NCBI GenBank assembly: GCA_024693325.1
Contig: JAILLA010000014.1
Span: 1-64,000, forward strand
DNA length: 64,000 bases
DNA from: Solobacterium sp.
GTDB lineage: Bacteria > Bacillota_I > Bacilli_A > Erysipelotrichales > Erysipelotrichaceae
Direction: 5' to 3'
Below the pieces are notes generated by a model. The model worked only from the letters and a program-made list of their open reading frames with translations, did no database searches and had not been told where the DNA came from. Below are positions 18,414 to 28,272 of this stretch, piece after piece. The number at the start of each line of letters is the position of its first letter. Position 1 is the first letter of the stretch. A program made the translations under genes and the position numbers.

Positions 18414-20274
18414 AATTATAGTCATCGGAGGAGGCCATGCCGGAATTGAAGCCGCGTTGGCCTCTGCCCGTTTAAAAAAGAAAACGCTTCTGCTGACGCT
18501 GAGCATTTCAAATATCGGCAAGATGCCATGCAATCCGTCTGTCGGCGGACCTGCAAAAGGAATCGTTGTCAGGGAAATCGATGCTCTGGGAGGACAGATG
18601 CCGATCACTGCAGACCGTACAGCTCTGCAGTTTAAAATGCTGAACAGTGCGAAGGGACCCGGGGTCCGTGCTTTAAGAGTGCAGTCGGATAAGCTTGCAT
18701 ATTCGGAAATGATGCAGGATGTATGCCTGCACCAGGACAACCTGACAGTCCTCGAAGCGATGGCAGTTCATCTCGATACCGAAAACAACAGAGTGACCGG
18801 GGTGACTCTGACCGACGGCAGCAGGATCACTTCCGAGATCGTGATACTGACAACAGGTACTTATATGGCCGGTGTCAATATGATCTCTGATGAAGTAAAG
18901 GAAGGCGGACCGGATCTTGAAAAAACAACGCCGGACCTGTCAGCTTCTCTGAGAGAAGCAGGACTAAGGACATTCCGTCTGAAAACGGGAACACCTCCGC
19001 GCGTACTGACTTCAAGCATCGACTTTTCCAAAACATCCCTGGAACCCGGAACAGACGCGTTCCTGAGATTCTCGGAAACAACAAGATCGATCCTTCCCTT
19101 TGAAAAGCAGGTTCCCTGCTATATGACTCACACAACAGCTGAAACACACGAGATCATTATGAAGAACCTGAACCGGTCCAGTATGTATTCCGGTGTTGTG
19201 AAAGGTGTCGGACCGCGATACTGTCCGTCGATCGAAGACAAGCTGGTCAGATTTGCGGATAAACCGAGACATCTTCTTTTCCTGGAACCGGAATCCTTGA
19301 GAATGGATACGACATATGTACAGGGCTTCTCAACATCGCTTCCAAGAGATGTGCAGGAAGCCATGACGCATACACTGCCGGGTTTTGAACACTGCATCAT
19401 TAAAAAGTACGCATATGCGATCGAGTATGATGCTGTCGATCCGATCCAGATGAAGCCTTCACTGGAGTCCAAGATCATTGAAAACCTGTTTACCGCAGGT
19501 CAGGTCAACGGAACCTCCGGATATGAAGAGGCAGCCGGACAGGGGATCCTGGCGGGGATCAATGCCGCAAGAAAGCTGGATGGAAAGGCTCCGCTTGTAT
19601 TCCGCAGAGATGAGTCATACCTCGGTGTGCTGATCGATGATCTGACAACAAAAGGAACAGCAGAACCATACAGACTGCTGACATCCAGAGCGGAATTCAG
19701 GCTTCTGCTGAGACATGACAATGCACAGGAGCGTCTGATCGAATACGGATATGAGACAGGGCTTGTCAGTGAAGAAAGATTCAATGAATATCTTCAGAAG
19801 ATGGAACAGCTGAACGGCATCAAACAGAAACTGGAAGATACCGGTTTTCTGCTGGATGATCCGAAGACAAAGGAATACCTGGAATCAGTCGGTTACAGCA
19901 GTGATGAACACCGCGGAGTATCAGGGATCGATCTGCTGAAGCGTCCGGGTGTAACATCGGAAGGTCTGCTTGAATGCATCGGAGAAACAGCAGATCACGA
20001 GCTGCTCGAAAAGGTCGATATTGATATAAAATATAGTGGATATATCGCAAAGGCAAAGCGCGAAGCAAATAAACTTGCCCAGATGGAACAGCAGGTACTG
20101 GGAACAGACTTTGATTATGATCAGGTCGACAATCTGTCCCTGGAAGGCAGACAGAAGCTGATGAAGTTCAAGCCTGCAACAATGGGCCAGGCATCCAGAA
20201 TATCCGGTGTCAATCCGGCTGATCTGGCAGTACTTGCGATCGCGATCAGGCAAGGCAAAGGAAAGAAGGCGTAA
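18400..20274 (+). CDS. mnmG: tRNA uridine-5-carboxymethylaminomethyl modification enzyme MnmG (GidA)
   Basis: FAD enzyme that with MnmE modifies the wobble uridine of several tRNAs. Residues 1-30 hold the Rossmann FAD site (VIGGGHAGIEAALASARL). The next motifs are PCNPSVGGPAKG, LKTGTPPRV, the ASGYEEAAGQG-like segment NGTSGYEEAAGQG, and the C-terminal MnmE-contact helix region. Length 624 is standard. The partner mnmE is 32 kb away at 52.5 kb rather than adjacent. Weak ribosome site; start is inside the upstream gene. Confidence 0.96.
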   Translation: MKDYEIIVIGGGHAGIEAALASARLKKKTLLLTLSISNIGKMPCNPSVGGPAKGIVVREIDALGGQMPITADRTALQFKMLNSAKGPGVRALRVQSDKLAYSEMMQDVCLHQDNLTVLEAMAVHLDTENNRVTGVTLTDGSRITSEIVILTTGTYMAGVNMISDEVKEGGPDLEKTTPDLSASLREAGLRTFRLKTGTPPRVLTSSIDFSKTSLEPGTDAFLRFSETTRSILPFEKQVPCYMTHTTAETHEIIMKNLNRSSMYSGVVKGVGPRYCPSIEDKLVRFADKPRHLLFLEPESLRMDTTYVQGFSTSLPRDVQEAMTHTLPGFEHCIIKKYAYAIEYDAVDPIQMKPSLESKIIENLFTAGQVNGTSGYEEAAGQGILAGINAARKLDGKAPLVFRRDESYLGVLIDDLTTKGTAEPYRLLTSRAEFRLLLRHDNAQERLIEYGYETGLVSEERFNEYLQKMEQLNGIKQKLEDTGFLLDDPKTKEYLESVGYSSDEHRGVSGIDLLKRPGVTSEGLLECIGETADHELLEKVDIDIKYSGYIAKAKREANKLAQMEQQVLGTDFDYDQVDNLSLEGRQKLMKFKPATMGQASRISGVNPADLAVLAIAIRQGKGKKA

Positions 20275-20276
20275 TT

Positions 20277-20909
20277 ATGAGATATGAAGAAGTAGTATCC
20301 AATGTATGTGTATACGGATTTGATGAGTCGGTACGCGGTTCAAAATATCCGATGGCAACAGATCTCAGCAAAGTCAGTGAAGAAGTAACGGAACGGACAC
20401 TGAAGCTCGCAAACGCTCCTGCGGGAAGCGGACATGACAACTTCCTGAACGGTGTGATCGTACAGTTTGATCTGACATTTACCAACAAGGCATGGGTCGA
20501 AGCTGAACGGTATCATTTCCTTGACTTTGTCAGTTCACAGTCGACCATGCACAGGATCACGAAGTTTGATCTTGACCGGGCATATATTGAATATACGGAT
20601 CCCAGGATCATTGAGATCATGAAAGAAAAAACAAAGGAATACAATGATCTGCAGAATGATATCAAGAGACTTCAGGAAGAAGGCAAAGATACCGGAACAC
20701 TGATGTCGGTGGCTGCGGAAAAGTATCTTGAGATCCTCTATTCTAATCCTGCCGGATTTAAACTGACAGCACGCATGACGACAAATTACCGTCAGCTGAA
20801 AACGATCTACGCACAGAGAAAAAATCACCGCCTGCCTGAATGGCGCGCATTCTGTGAATGGATCGAGACATTACCGAATGCTGACTTTATTACAAAAACG
20901 ATGCGATGA
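20277..20909 (+). CDS. Conserved hypothetical protein, possibly ThyX-like
   Basis: A 210-residue protein with no motif that assigns a function for certain. It resembles hypothetical proteins found in Firmicutes and their phages. The segment ERYHFLDFVSSQSTMHR (R78, H80, S86-S87) and the later NYRQLKTIYAQRKNHRLPEW recall the RHR..S motif and the second helix of flavin-dependent thymidylate synthases, but the canonical motif is not intact. It starts two bases after mnmG, so it belongs to that operon. An unconventional folate, flavin or RNA-linked role is possible; the call is tentative. Confidence 0.4.
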   Translation: MRYEEVVSNVCVYGFDESVRGSKYPMATDLSKVSEEVTERTLKLANAPAGSGHDNFLNGVIVQFDLTFTNKAWVEAERYHFLDFVSSQSTMHRITKFDLDRAYIEYTDPRIIEIMKEKTKEYNDLQNDIKRLQEEGKDTGTLMSVAAEKYLEILYSNPAGFKLTARMTTNYRQLKTIYAQRKNHRLPEWRAFCEWIETLPNADFITKTMR

Positions 20910-20915
20910 TGAGAA

Positions 20916-20950
20916 AAAAGGATATCAAAGTGATAAATGATATCCTTTTT
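20916..20950 (+). terminator. Terminator closing the mnmG operon
   Basis: Perfect 12-bp stem AAAAGGATATCA / TGATATCCTTTT with a 10-base loop and T tail. Confidence 0.88.
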
Positions 20951-20970
20951 GATGCGCTTTTACGAAAAAT

Positions 20971-20979
20971 TGTGGAAAA
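20971..20979 (-). promoter_or_regulatory. DnaA-box-like site upstream of rsmG
   Basis: TGTGGAAAA is the complement of TTTTCCACA, the box used at oriC. A related CTCCACAAA lies at about 20988-20996 in the opposite orientation. They precede the rsmG-noc-parAB promoter by roughly 50 bases. Confidence 0.45.
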
Positions 20980-21025
20980 CTTTTTTCTCCACAAAAAATA
21001 AAAACACTGTGATCGCTGTAACGTC

Positions 21026-21054
21026 TTTCAGGCGGTCTGTTCTGATGGTAAAAT
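21026..21054 (+). promoter_or_regulatory. Promoter of rsmG-noc-parAB
   Basis: -35 TTTCAG at 21026-21031, 17-base spacer, -10 TAAAAT at 21049-21054 with an extended TGG before it. Confidence 0.5.
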
Positions 21055-21072
21055 AGACAACACGGAGCAATT

Positions 21073-21783
21073 ATGCAGATAGAAGAACTGGAAAAACACG
21101 CAGTAAACCTGGGTATTTCATGGGATGAGACGATGAAGAACCGCCTGATCAGATATGCGGAGCTTTTAAAAGAGTGGAATCAGAAAATGAATCTGACTGC
21201 GGTCGATGAACCTGAGATGGTATATGAAAAGCATTTTCTTGACTGTATGCTTCCGCTGCAGGTTCATTTCCCGGGAAATAAAATATGTGATGTAGGTTCC
21301 GGTGCCGGATTTCCGGGGTTGGTATTTGCTATAGCGGATCCGGATCTGCAGGCAACACTTGTCGAACCTACAGGAAAACGATGCCGTTTTCTGGAAGAAG
21401 TGATCAAAGAACTTGATCTGAAGAATGTAAAAGTACTGAATGAACGCGCTGAAGAACATGTCATGAAGTTCAGAGCGTATTATGATGTAGTATGTGCCAG
21501 AGCGGTCGCTGGTCTGCCGGTGTTGGCAGAACTCTGTATTCCTCTGGTCCGTAAGGACGGGATCTTTCTTGCCATGAAGGGTGATAAAGGCCTGGAAGAG
21601 GCGATTGAAGGAACGTTTGCCGTCAAGACACTCGGATGCAGGGAGAGTGAAACGATCAGACAGAATCTGCCTGACGGCTCGGAACGGGTGCTGCTGGTGT
21701 ACAGAAAAGAAAAGGATACACCGGAACAGTATCCCAGACCTTATGCAAAGATACGTAAAAAACCACTTGGGAGCAGGAAGTAA
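21073..21783 (+). CDS. rsmG: 16S rRNA (guanine-527-N7)-methyltransferase RsmG (GidB)
   Basis: SAM-dependent methylation of G527 in the 530 loop of 16S rRNA. The 236-residue protein has the family N-terminus (LLKEWNQKMNLTAV), the SAM-binding DVGSGAGFPG, VEPTGKRCRFLEEV and ARAVAGLPVLAEL. It is first in a rsmG-noc-parA-parB run that matches the gidB-noc-soj-spo0J order of Bacillus. The coding sequence contains an exact Noc-binding core at 21266-21279. Confidence 0.95.
   Translation: MQIEELEKHAVNLGISWDETMKNRLIRYAELLKEWNQKMNLTAVDEPEMVYEKHFLDCMLPLQVHFPGNKICDVGSGAGFPGLVFAIADPDLQATLVEPTGKRCRFLEEVIKELDLKNVKVLNERAEEHVMKFRAYYDVVCARAVAGLPVLAELCIPLVRKDGIFLAMKGDKGLEEAIEGTFAVKTLGCRESETIRQNLPDGSERVLLVYRKEKDTPEQYPRPYAKIRKKPLGSRK
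21266..21279. promoter_or_regulatory. Noc-binding site inside rsmG
   Basis: ATTTCCCGGGAAAT is identical to the 14-bp palindrome recognised by Bacillus Noc. It lies inside rsmG, one gene upstream of noc itself. Confidence 0.8.
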
Positions 21784-21788
21784 TAGAA

Positions 21789-22595
21789 ATGAGAAACACA
21801 GGAAAGGGTTTATTTGATTTTCTGGATCGTGATAAGACCGGACAGGTGATCAAAATAGACATCAATGCAATACAACCATCCAGATATCAGCCGAGGCTGA
21901 ATTTTGATGAGAAAGCGCTGGATGAACTGACTGCTTCGATCCGTGCCAACGGACTGATCCAGCCGATCGCTGTCCGTGAAGCAGAAAACGGATATGAGAT
22001 CATCGCCGGAGAACGGCGTTATCGCGCATGCAAAAAGGCAGGCCTGAAAGAGGTTCCCTGCTATATCCTTTCACCTGATGAAGGTCAGGCTGCAGAAATG
22101 GCACTGATCGAGAATATTCAGCGTGAAGACCTGACTGCAGTGGAAGAAGCCAAATCATATGTAGAGATCATGCGCCAGACCGGTATGACACAGGAACAGG
22201 TTGCAGAGCGTGTCGGCAAGTCACAGTCATCCGTAGCGAATAAGATCAGGCTTCTGAACCTCCCGGAAAACATCCAGGATGCTGTAGCTGAGAAGAGGAT
22301 CAGTGAACGCCACGCAAGGGCATTGCTCGGCCTTCCGGAAGAAAAACAGGAAAAGGCATATGAGCATATTATTGATAAGGGACTGAATGTACGGCAGACA
22401 GAAAGCTATATTGAAAGTCTTACCGCAAAAAAACCGCCGCGCAGAAAAACAAAGGGATTTACAAGAAATGCCCGTATTGCGCTGAATTCAGTAAACCAGT
22501 GTATTCAGATGATCCGCAAGATGGGGATCGATGTCAGCACGGACATCGAGGAAACAGATCAGGATACACGTATCATTATCAAGATACCGAAATGA
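21789..22595 (+). CDS. noc: Nucleoid occlusion protein Noc (ParB family)
   Basis: Noc binds specific sites over the chromosome and at the membrane to stop division over the nucleoid. This 268-residue ParB-family protein has the CTP-binding GERRYRAC motif and ENIQREDL. In the recognition helix KSQSSVANK, Q146 and K152 are the Noc-type residues, whereas the true ParB downstream has R and M there. The N-terminus (GKGLFDFLDRD) could be the membrane-targeting amphipathic helix. Position next to rsmG and parAB matches Bacillus. Starts five bases after rsmG. Confidence 0.9.
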   Translation: MRNTGKGLFDFLDRDKTGQVIKIDINAIQPSRYQPRLNFDEKALDELTASIRANGLIQPIAVREAENGYEIIAGERRYRACKKAGLKEVPCYILSPDEGQAAEMALIENIQREDLTAVEEAKSYVEIMRQTGMTQEQVAERVGKSQSSVANKIRLLNLPENIQDAVAEKRISERHARALLGLPEEKQEKAYEHIIDKGLNVRQTESYIESLTAKKPPRRKTKGFTRNARIALNSVNQCIQMIRKMGIDVSTDIEETDQDTRIIIKIPK

Positions 22596-22617
22596 CCTGG
22601 GGAGATAGAAATAGATT

Positions 22618-23409
22618 ATGGGAAAGATCATAGCAGTCGCCAACCAGAAAGGCGGCGTAGGAAAAACAACGACCAGTATTAACCTCTCTGCAGGTCTGGC
22701 ATACGCAAACAGGAAAATACTGCTTGTGGACTTCGATCCGCAGGGAAACGCAACACATGGGATCGGAGCCAACAGAGTCGGCTTTGATCGCAATCATACC
22801 GTTTATGATGTCCTTGTAGGACCTGACAGTGTAAGACAGAATGCCGTCAGGCTGGATATGCCGCCGCTGGATGTGCTTCCCGCAACGATCGATCTGTCCG
22901 GTGCGGATGTTGAGATGGCGTCTTCCAATTATGCGGTAGGCAGGGAAAATCTCCTCAAGCAGAAACTGGATGCGGTCAGGAATGATTACGATTACATCAT
23001 TATCGATTGTCCGCCTTCTCTTGGACTTCTGAATACAAACGCATTGACTGCAGCAGACACCGTTATGATCCCTGTCCAGTGTGAATACTTTGCGCTGGAA
23101 GGTCTGACACAGCTGCTCGGAACGATACGTCTGGTGCAGAAGCTGTGGAATCCCAGACTATCCATTGAAGGGGTCCTGCTGACAATGTTTGACGTCAGAA
23201 CAAAGCTGTCGGTAGAAGTCCAGCAGGAAGTCCGTAAATATTTCAAAGAAAAAGTCTACAGATGCTATATTCCGAGAAATGTCAGATTATCGGAAGCACC
23301 GAGCCGCGAGGTCTCAATCTTCGAATATGACACAAAATCGGAAGGCGCAAAAGCATATGCAGCACTCGTCAGAGAAGTGATTTCTCATAATGAGAAAGGA
23401 GGACGTTAA
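22618..23409 (+). CDS. parA: Chromosome partitioning ATPase ParA/Soj
   Basis: Deviant Walker ATPase that works with ParB in origin segregation and DnaA control. The 263-residue protein opens MGKIIAVANQKGGVGKTTT, the P-loop with the signature lysine, and has DFDPQGNATHG, DYIIIDCPPSLG and VQCEYFALEGL. The short N-terminus is of the chromosomal Soj type rather than the plasmid type with an HTH. GGGGAG serves as ribosome site. Overlaps parB by one base (TAATG). Confidence 0.96.
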   Translation: MGKIIAVANQKGGVGKTTTSINLSAGLAYANRKILLVDFDPQGNATHGIGANRVGFDRNHTVYDVLVGPDSVRQNAVRLDMPPLDVLPATIDLSGADVEMASSNYAVGRENLLKQKLDAVRNDYDYIIIDCPPSLGLLNTNALTAADTVMIPVQCEYFALEGLTQLLGTIRLVQKLWNPRLSIEGVLLTMFDVRTKLSVEVQQEVRKYFKEKVYRCYIPRNVRLSEAPSREVSIFEYDTKSEGAKAYAALVREVISHNEKGGR

Positions 23410-24302
23410 TGGCTAAACGTGACACAGGCGGACTGGGCGGAAAAGGATTGGACAACATCTTTAATGTCGATGTTGAAAAATTTCTGGATGACATTCAGAA
23501 CAACGCACAGGATGCACCGGGCAGAAAGGAAATAGAGATCCCGATCAACGAGATCCGTCCGAACCCTTATCAGCCCAGAAAAGAATTTGAGCCGCAGGCG
23601 CTGAATGAACTGGCGGATTCGATCCGTCAGCACGGTATATTTACGCCGCTTCTGGTCAGAAAATCCAAGATATCAGGATTTGATCTGATCACCGGTGAAC
23701 GCCGTTTAAGAGCCGCAAAGATCGCGGGCCTTGAGACTGTTCCTGCCATCTCTGTAGATTTCACTGATGATGAGATGATGGAGATCTCGGTCCTTGAAAA
23801 CATTCAGAGAGAAGACCTGAATCCGATCGAAGAAGCTGCTGCATATGAAAGCCTGGTAAAGAATCTGGGATATACACAGGAGAAGCTTGCACAGCGTGTC
23901 GGCAAGAGCCGTGAATACTGCGCGAATATGCTGAGACTGCTGAAGCTTCCCCAGACAGTACAGAAGATGGTAACGGACAAAAAACTGACCATGGGACATG
24001 TCAGACCGCTTCTTGCATTGAAGGATGACGACCAGATGTATGAAGCAGCCCGCACAGTACTGGAAAAGAAAATGTCCGTACGTGAAGTAGAAAAATACGT
24101 CAAGGAACTGTCGGAAAAACCGATCACGAAAAAACCTGTAAAGGAAAAGGATCCGATGATCACGGATCTTGAAAACAGACTGTCGGGAAAACTCGGCACA
24201 AAAGTCGGAGTTTCCGGAAAGTCATTGACGATCCATTTTACAGATACGGATGATCTGAACAGGATTCTTGATATTCTTGGCTGTATTGAAGATGAAAACT
24301 GA
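23409..24302 (+). CDS. parB: Chromosome partitioning protein ParB/Spo0J
   Basis: CTP-dependent clamp that loads at parS and spreads. The 297-residue protein has the N-terminal ParA-contact segment (KRDTGGLGGKGLDNIF), the CTPase motifs (GERRLRAAKIAG, ENIQREDL), a DNA-binding helix with R168 (KSREYCAN), the ParB-type residue, and a C-terminal dimer domain. Two perfect parS sites in the window are its presumed targets. Ribosome site AAAGGAGG lies within the end of parA. Confidence 0.96.
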   Translation: MAKRDTGGLGGKGLDNIFNVDVEKFLDDIQNNAQDAPGRKEIEIPINEIRPNPYQPRKEFEPQALNELADSIRQHGIFTPLLVRKSKISGFDLITGERRLRAAKIAGLETVPAISVDFTDDEMMEISVLENIQREDLNPIEEAAAYESLVKNLGYTQEKLAQRVGKSREYCANMLRLLKLPQTVQKMVTDKKLTMGHVRPLLALKDDDQMYEAARTVLEKKMSVREVEKYVKELSEKPITKKPVKEKDPMITDLENRLSGKLGTKVGVSGKSLTIHFTDTDDLNRILDILGCIEDEN

Positions 24303-24372
24303 AATAACCATACATTTAACAATTGCTGTAAGTGAAAAAAGGATTGATAATTATAAGGAAGGGCAGTGACTG

Positions 24373-24723
24373 ATGAAAAAAAGATCATGGAAGATCTGTG
24401 CAGTCCTTGTAATTCTTGGTTCACTGACAGGATTGATTCATCCGAAATACGCTGCCGGATTTTTAGCAGGTGCCATGATCGGCATTCTGCTGTATTTCAG
24501 AAATGACAGTTACTGGAACAGTGTAGTTGACGGAGGATATGCAGAAAAGGGGACAGGTATCCTGCATTTTCTGATAAACTATGCATTGATGGCAGCAGTT
24601 ATGATCATATCGGTCAAACTGCCGGAGTACATGAATATATTCGCAAGTGCTGCCGGTCTGCTGATCATCAAAATGACCATTACGGTAGAAGCATTATTAC
24701 CGCGAAAGGAGAGTGATGAGTAA
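24373..24723 (+). CDS. atpI: Small membrane protein in the AtpI position of the ATP synthase operon
   Basis: A 116-residue protein with about four hydrophobic segments (roughly 9-25, 27-43, 65-83 and 87-104). It opens the F-type ATP synthase operon and resembles the poorly conserved AtpI subunit, which assists c-ring assembly and in some bacteria ion (Mg2+/Ca2+) supply. Sequence conservation in this family is low, so the call rests mainly on position and membrane topology. Ribosome site AAGGAAGGG. It ends three bases before atpB. Confidence 0.65.
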   Translation: MKKRSWKICAVLVILGSLTGLIHPKYAAGFLAGAMIGILLYFRNDSYWNSVVDGGYAEKGTGILHFLINYALMAAVMIISVKLPEYMNIFASAAGLLIIKMTITVEALLPRKESDE

Positions 24724-24726
24724 AAT

Positions 24727-25434
24727 ATGGAAGTTCAGACAGATGTATTTACGATCATCCTGGTCACAGCGATCATCGGAATTCTGATTGTTGTTCTGTC
24801 GAAGAAAGTATCAAGTGCAGATCCGCTGGCTGAACCAAAAGGAGTAATTGTACCTGTCATCTGGGGTGTTGAAACAATATACAACATGGTCAAGGACAAC
24901 TGCGGAGAACGATTCGCACAATCCTATGCACCATATGTTCTTTCAATCGCTGTATATATCTTTGTATGCAACATCATCAGTTTGTTCGGTATCTCCTCTC
25001 CGACAGCCAATCTCAGTGTTACATTGCTGCTGTCCATTATTACATGGCTTGTAATACAGTATGTAGAACTGAAGTATGGAGGAATCGGAGGCTATCTTCA
25101 TAGTTTCATTGAACCGATCGCGATCATGCTGCCGATGAACATTTTCGGCAAATTCTCAACGATGGTATCAATGTCACTTCGTTTGTTCGGCAACATACTG
25201 TGCGGCGGAATCATGATGCAGCTGATCTATTCATTCTGCCAGTTCTTGTCGAACTCGATCGCAGGCATCTTCGGCGCGTCGGGCGCATTCAATTTCCTTG
25301 CCCCGATCCTGACACCGATCCTGCATGCTTATTTCGATCTGTTCTCAGGATTTATTCAGACACTTGTCTTTGTTACATTGACAGTTGTCCTTGTTGGTAA
25401 CGATATTCCCGAAGAAGTCAAAAAAGGAGCTTAA
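24727..25434 (+). CDS. atpB: ATP synthase F0 subunit a
   Basis: Membrane stator that forms the two ion half-channels against the c-ring. The 235-residue protein is hydrophobic, with the conserved arginine R152 in MSLRLFGNILCG, the residue that faces the c-ring carboxylate. Other helices include PIAIMLPMNIFGKFS and the C-terminal FSGFIQTLVFVTLT. Length is near the Firmicutes norm. Next to a c subunit with an Na+-type site, this half-channel may conduct Na+. Confidence 0.94.
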   Translation: MEVQTDVFTIILVTAIIGILIVVLSKKVSSADPLAEPKGVIVPVIWGVETIYNMVKDNCGERFAQSYAPYVLSIAVYIFVCNIISLFGISSPTANLSVTLLLSIITWLVIQYVELKYGGIGGYLHSFIEPIAIMLPMNIFGKFSTMVSMSLRLFGNILCGGIMMQLIYSFCQFLSNSIAGIFGASGAFNFLAPILTPILHAYFDLFSGFIQTLVFVTLTVVLVGNDIPEEVKKGA

Positions 25435-25451
25435 ATAAGGAGGAGCTATTT

Positions 25452-25682
25452 ATGGATATCAATCATGGTTTAATCGCAATTGGTGCTGGTCTGGCAGTTA
25501 TGACAGGTATGATGACCGGACGAGGCGAAGGTGAAGTCGCTGCGCATGCATGTGATGCAATCGGCAAAAACCCGGAAGCAGAATCAAAGATCCGTTCAAC
25601 AATGATTCTTGGTATTGCGTTGTCCGAGACATGTGCAATCTATGGACTGCTGGTTTCCATTCTTCTGATGTTTGTATATTAA
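25452..25682 (+). CDS. atpE: ATP synthase F0 subunit c, two-carboxylate type
   Basis: Rotor ring subunit, 76 residues, two helices joined by the loop GKNPEA. The ion-binding carboxylate is E59 in ALSETCAIYG. The first helix reads GRGEGEVAAH, where Na+-type c subunits have GxGQGxAAG; this puts E26 at the place of the usual Gln (E26 and E59 are 33 apart, as Q32 and E65 in Ilyobacter). T60 and Y64 match the Ser and Tyr of the Na+ site. The E/E pair is that reported for Fusobacterium nucleatum. Ribosome site AAGGAGGAG. Confidence 0.95.
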   Translation: MDINHGLIAIGAGLAVMTGMMTGRGEGEVAAHACDAIGKNPEAESKIRSTMILGIALSETCAIYGLLVSILLMFVY

Positions 25683-25697
25683 TACAGGTGTTCTGCA

Positions 25698-26202
25698 ATG
25701 ATAGATATTGACATTGTAGGACAGCTGCTGCCAAACCCTCTGACGATGATCGTGCAGTTATGCAGTACACTCGTTCTGTTTTTGCTGATGAAAATGTTTC
25801 TGTGGGCTTCTGTACAGGATTTCCTGGCAAAGCGCGCGGAAAAAATGCAGGCAGATCTTGCTGAAAGCGAACAGGCAAAGCAGGAAGCACTGAGTGACCG
25901 CAGAAAGGCATTGGAACAATTGAACGAAGCTTCAGGTAGAGCGGAGGAAATTGTCAGTGCTGCTGTCCGTCAGGCAAAGGACGAAAAGGAAACGATTCTT
26001 ACGCAGGCATCCAGGGAAGCTGATGCGGAACGTAGGAAAGCACGTGAACAGATACAGGCTGAACGTCAGGAAATGTACAGTTCCATGCGTCAGGAAATGA
26101 TCGAAGTCGCTATGGCTGCGGCTGGAAAACTCATTTCCGACCAGAGCAGTGTAGATCTTGACCGTCAGGCGGTTGATGCTTTTGTAAAGGAAGCAGCCGG
26201 CA

Positions 26203-26213
<11 letters not shown>
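25698..26213 (+). CDS. atpF: ATP synthase F0 subunit b
   Basis: Peripheral stalk. The 171-residue protein has one N-terminal membrane helix (about 14-32) followed by a long charged coiled coil (AEKMQADLAESEQAKQEAL and onward) that reaches F1. It overlaps atpH by 11 bases, so translation of delta is coupled. Weak ribosome site, which is common for this gene. Confidence 0.92.
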
Positions 26214-28271
<2,058 letters not shown>

Positions 28272-28272
28272 T

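Noticed and set aside
20277-20909. Confident thyX call
   Set aside because: The RHR motif is not intact, so the function is not named as such in the feature list.
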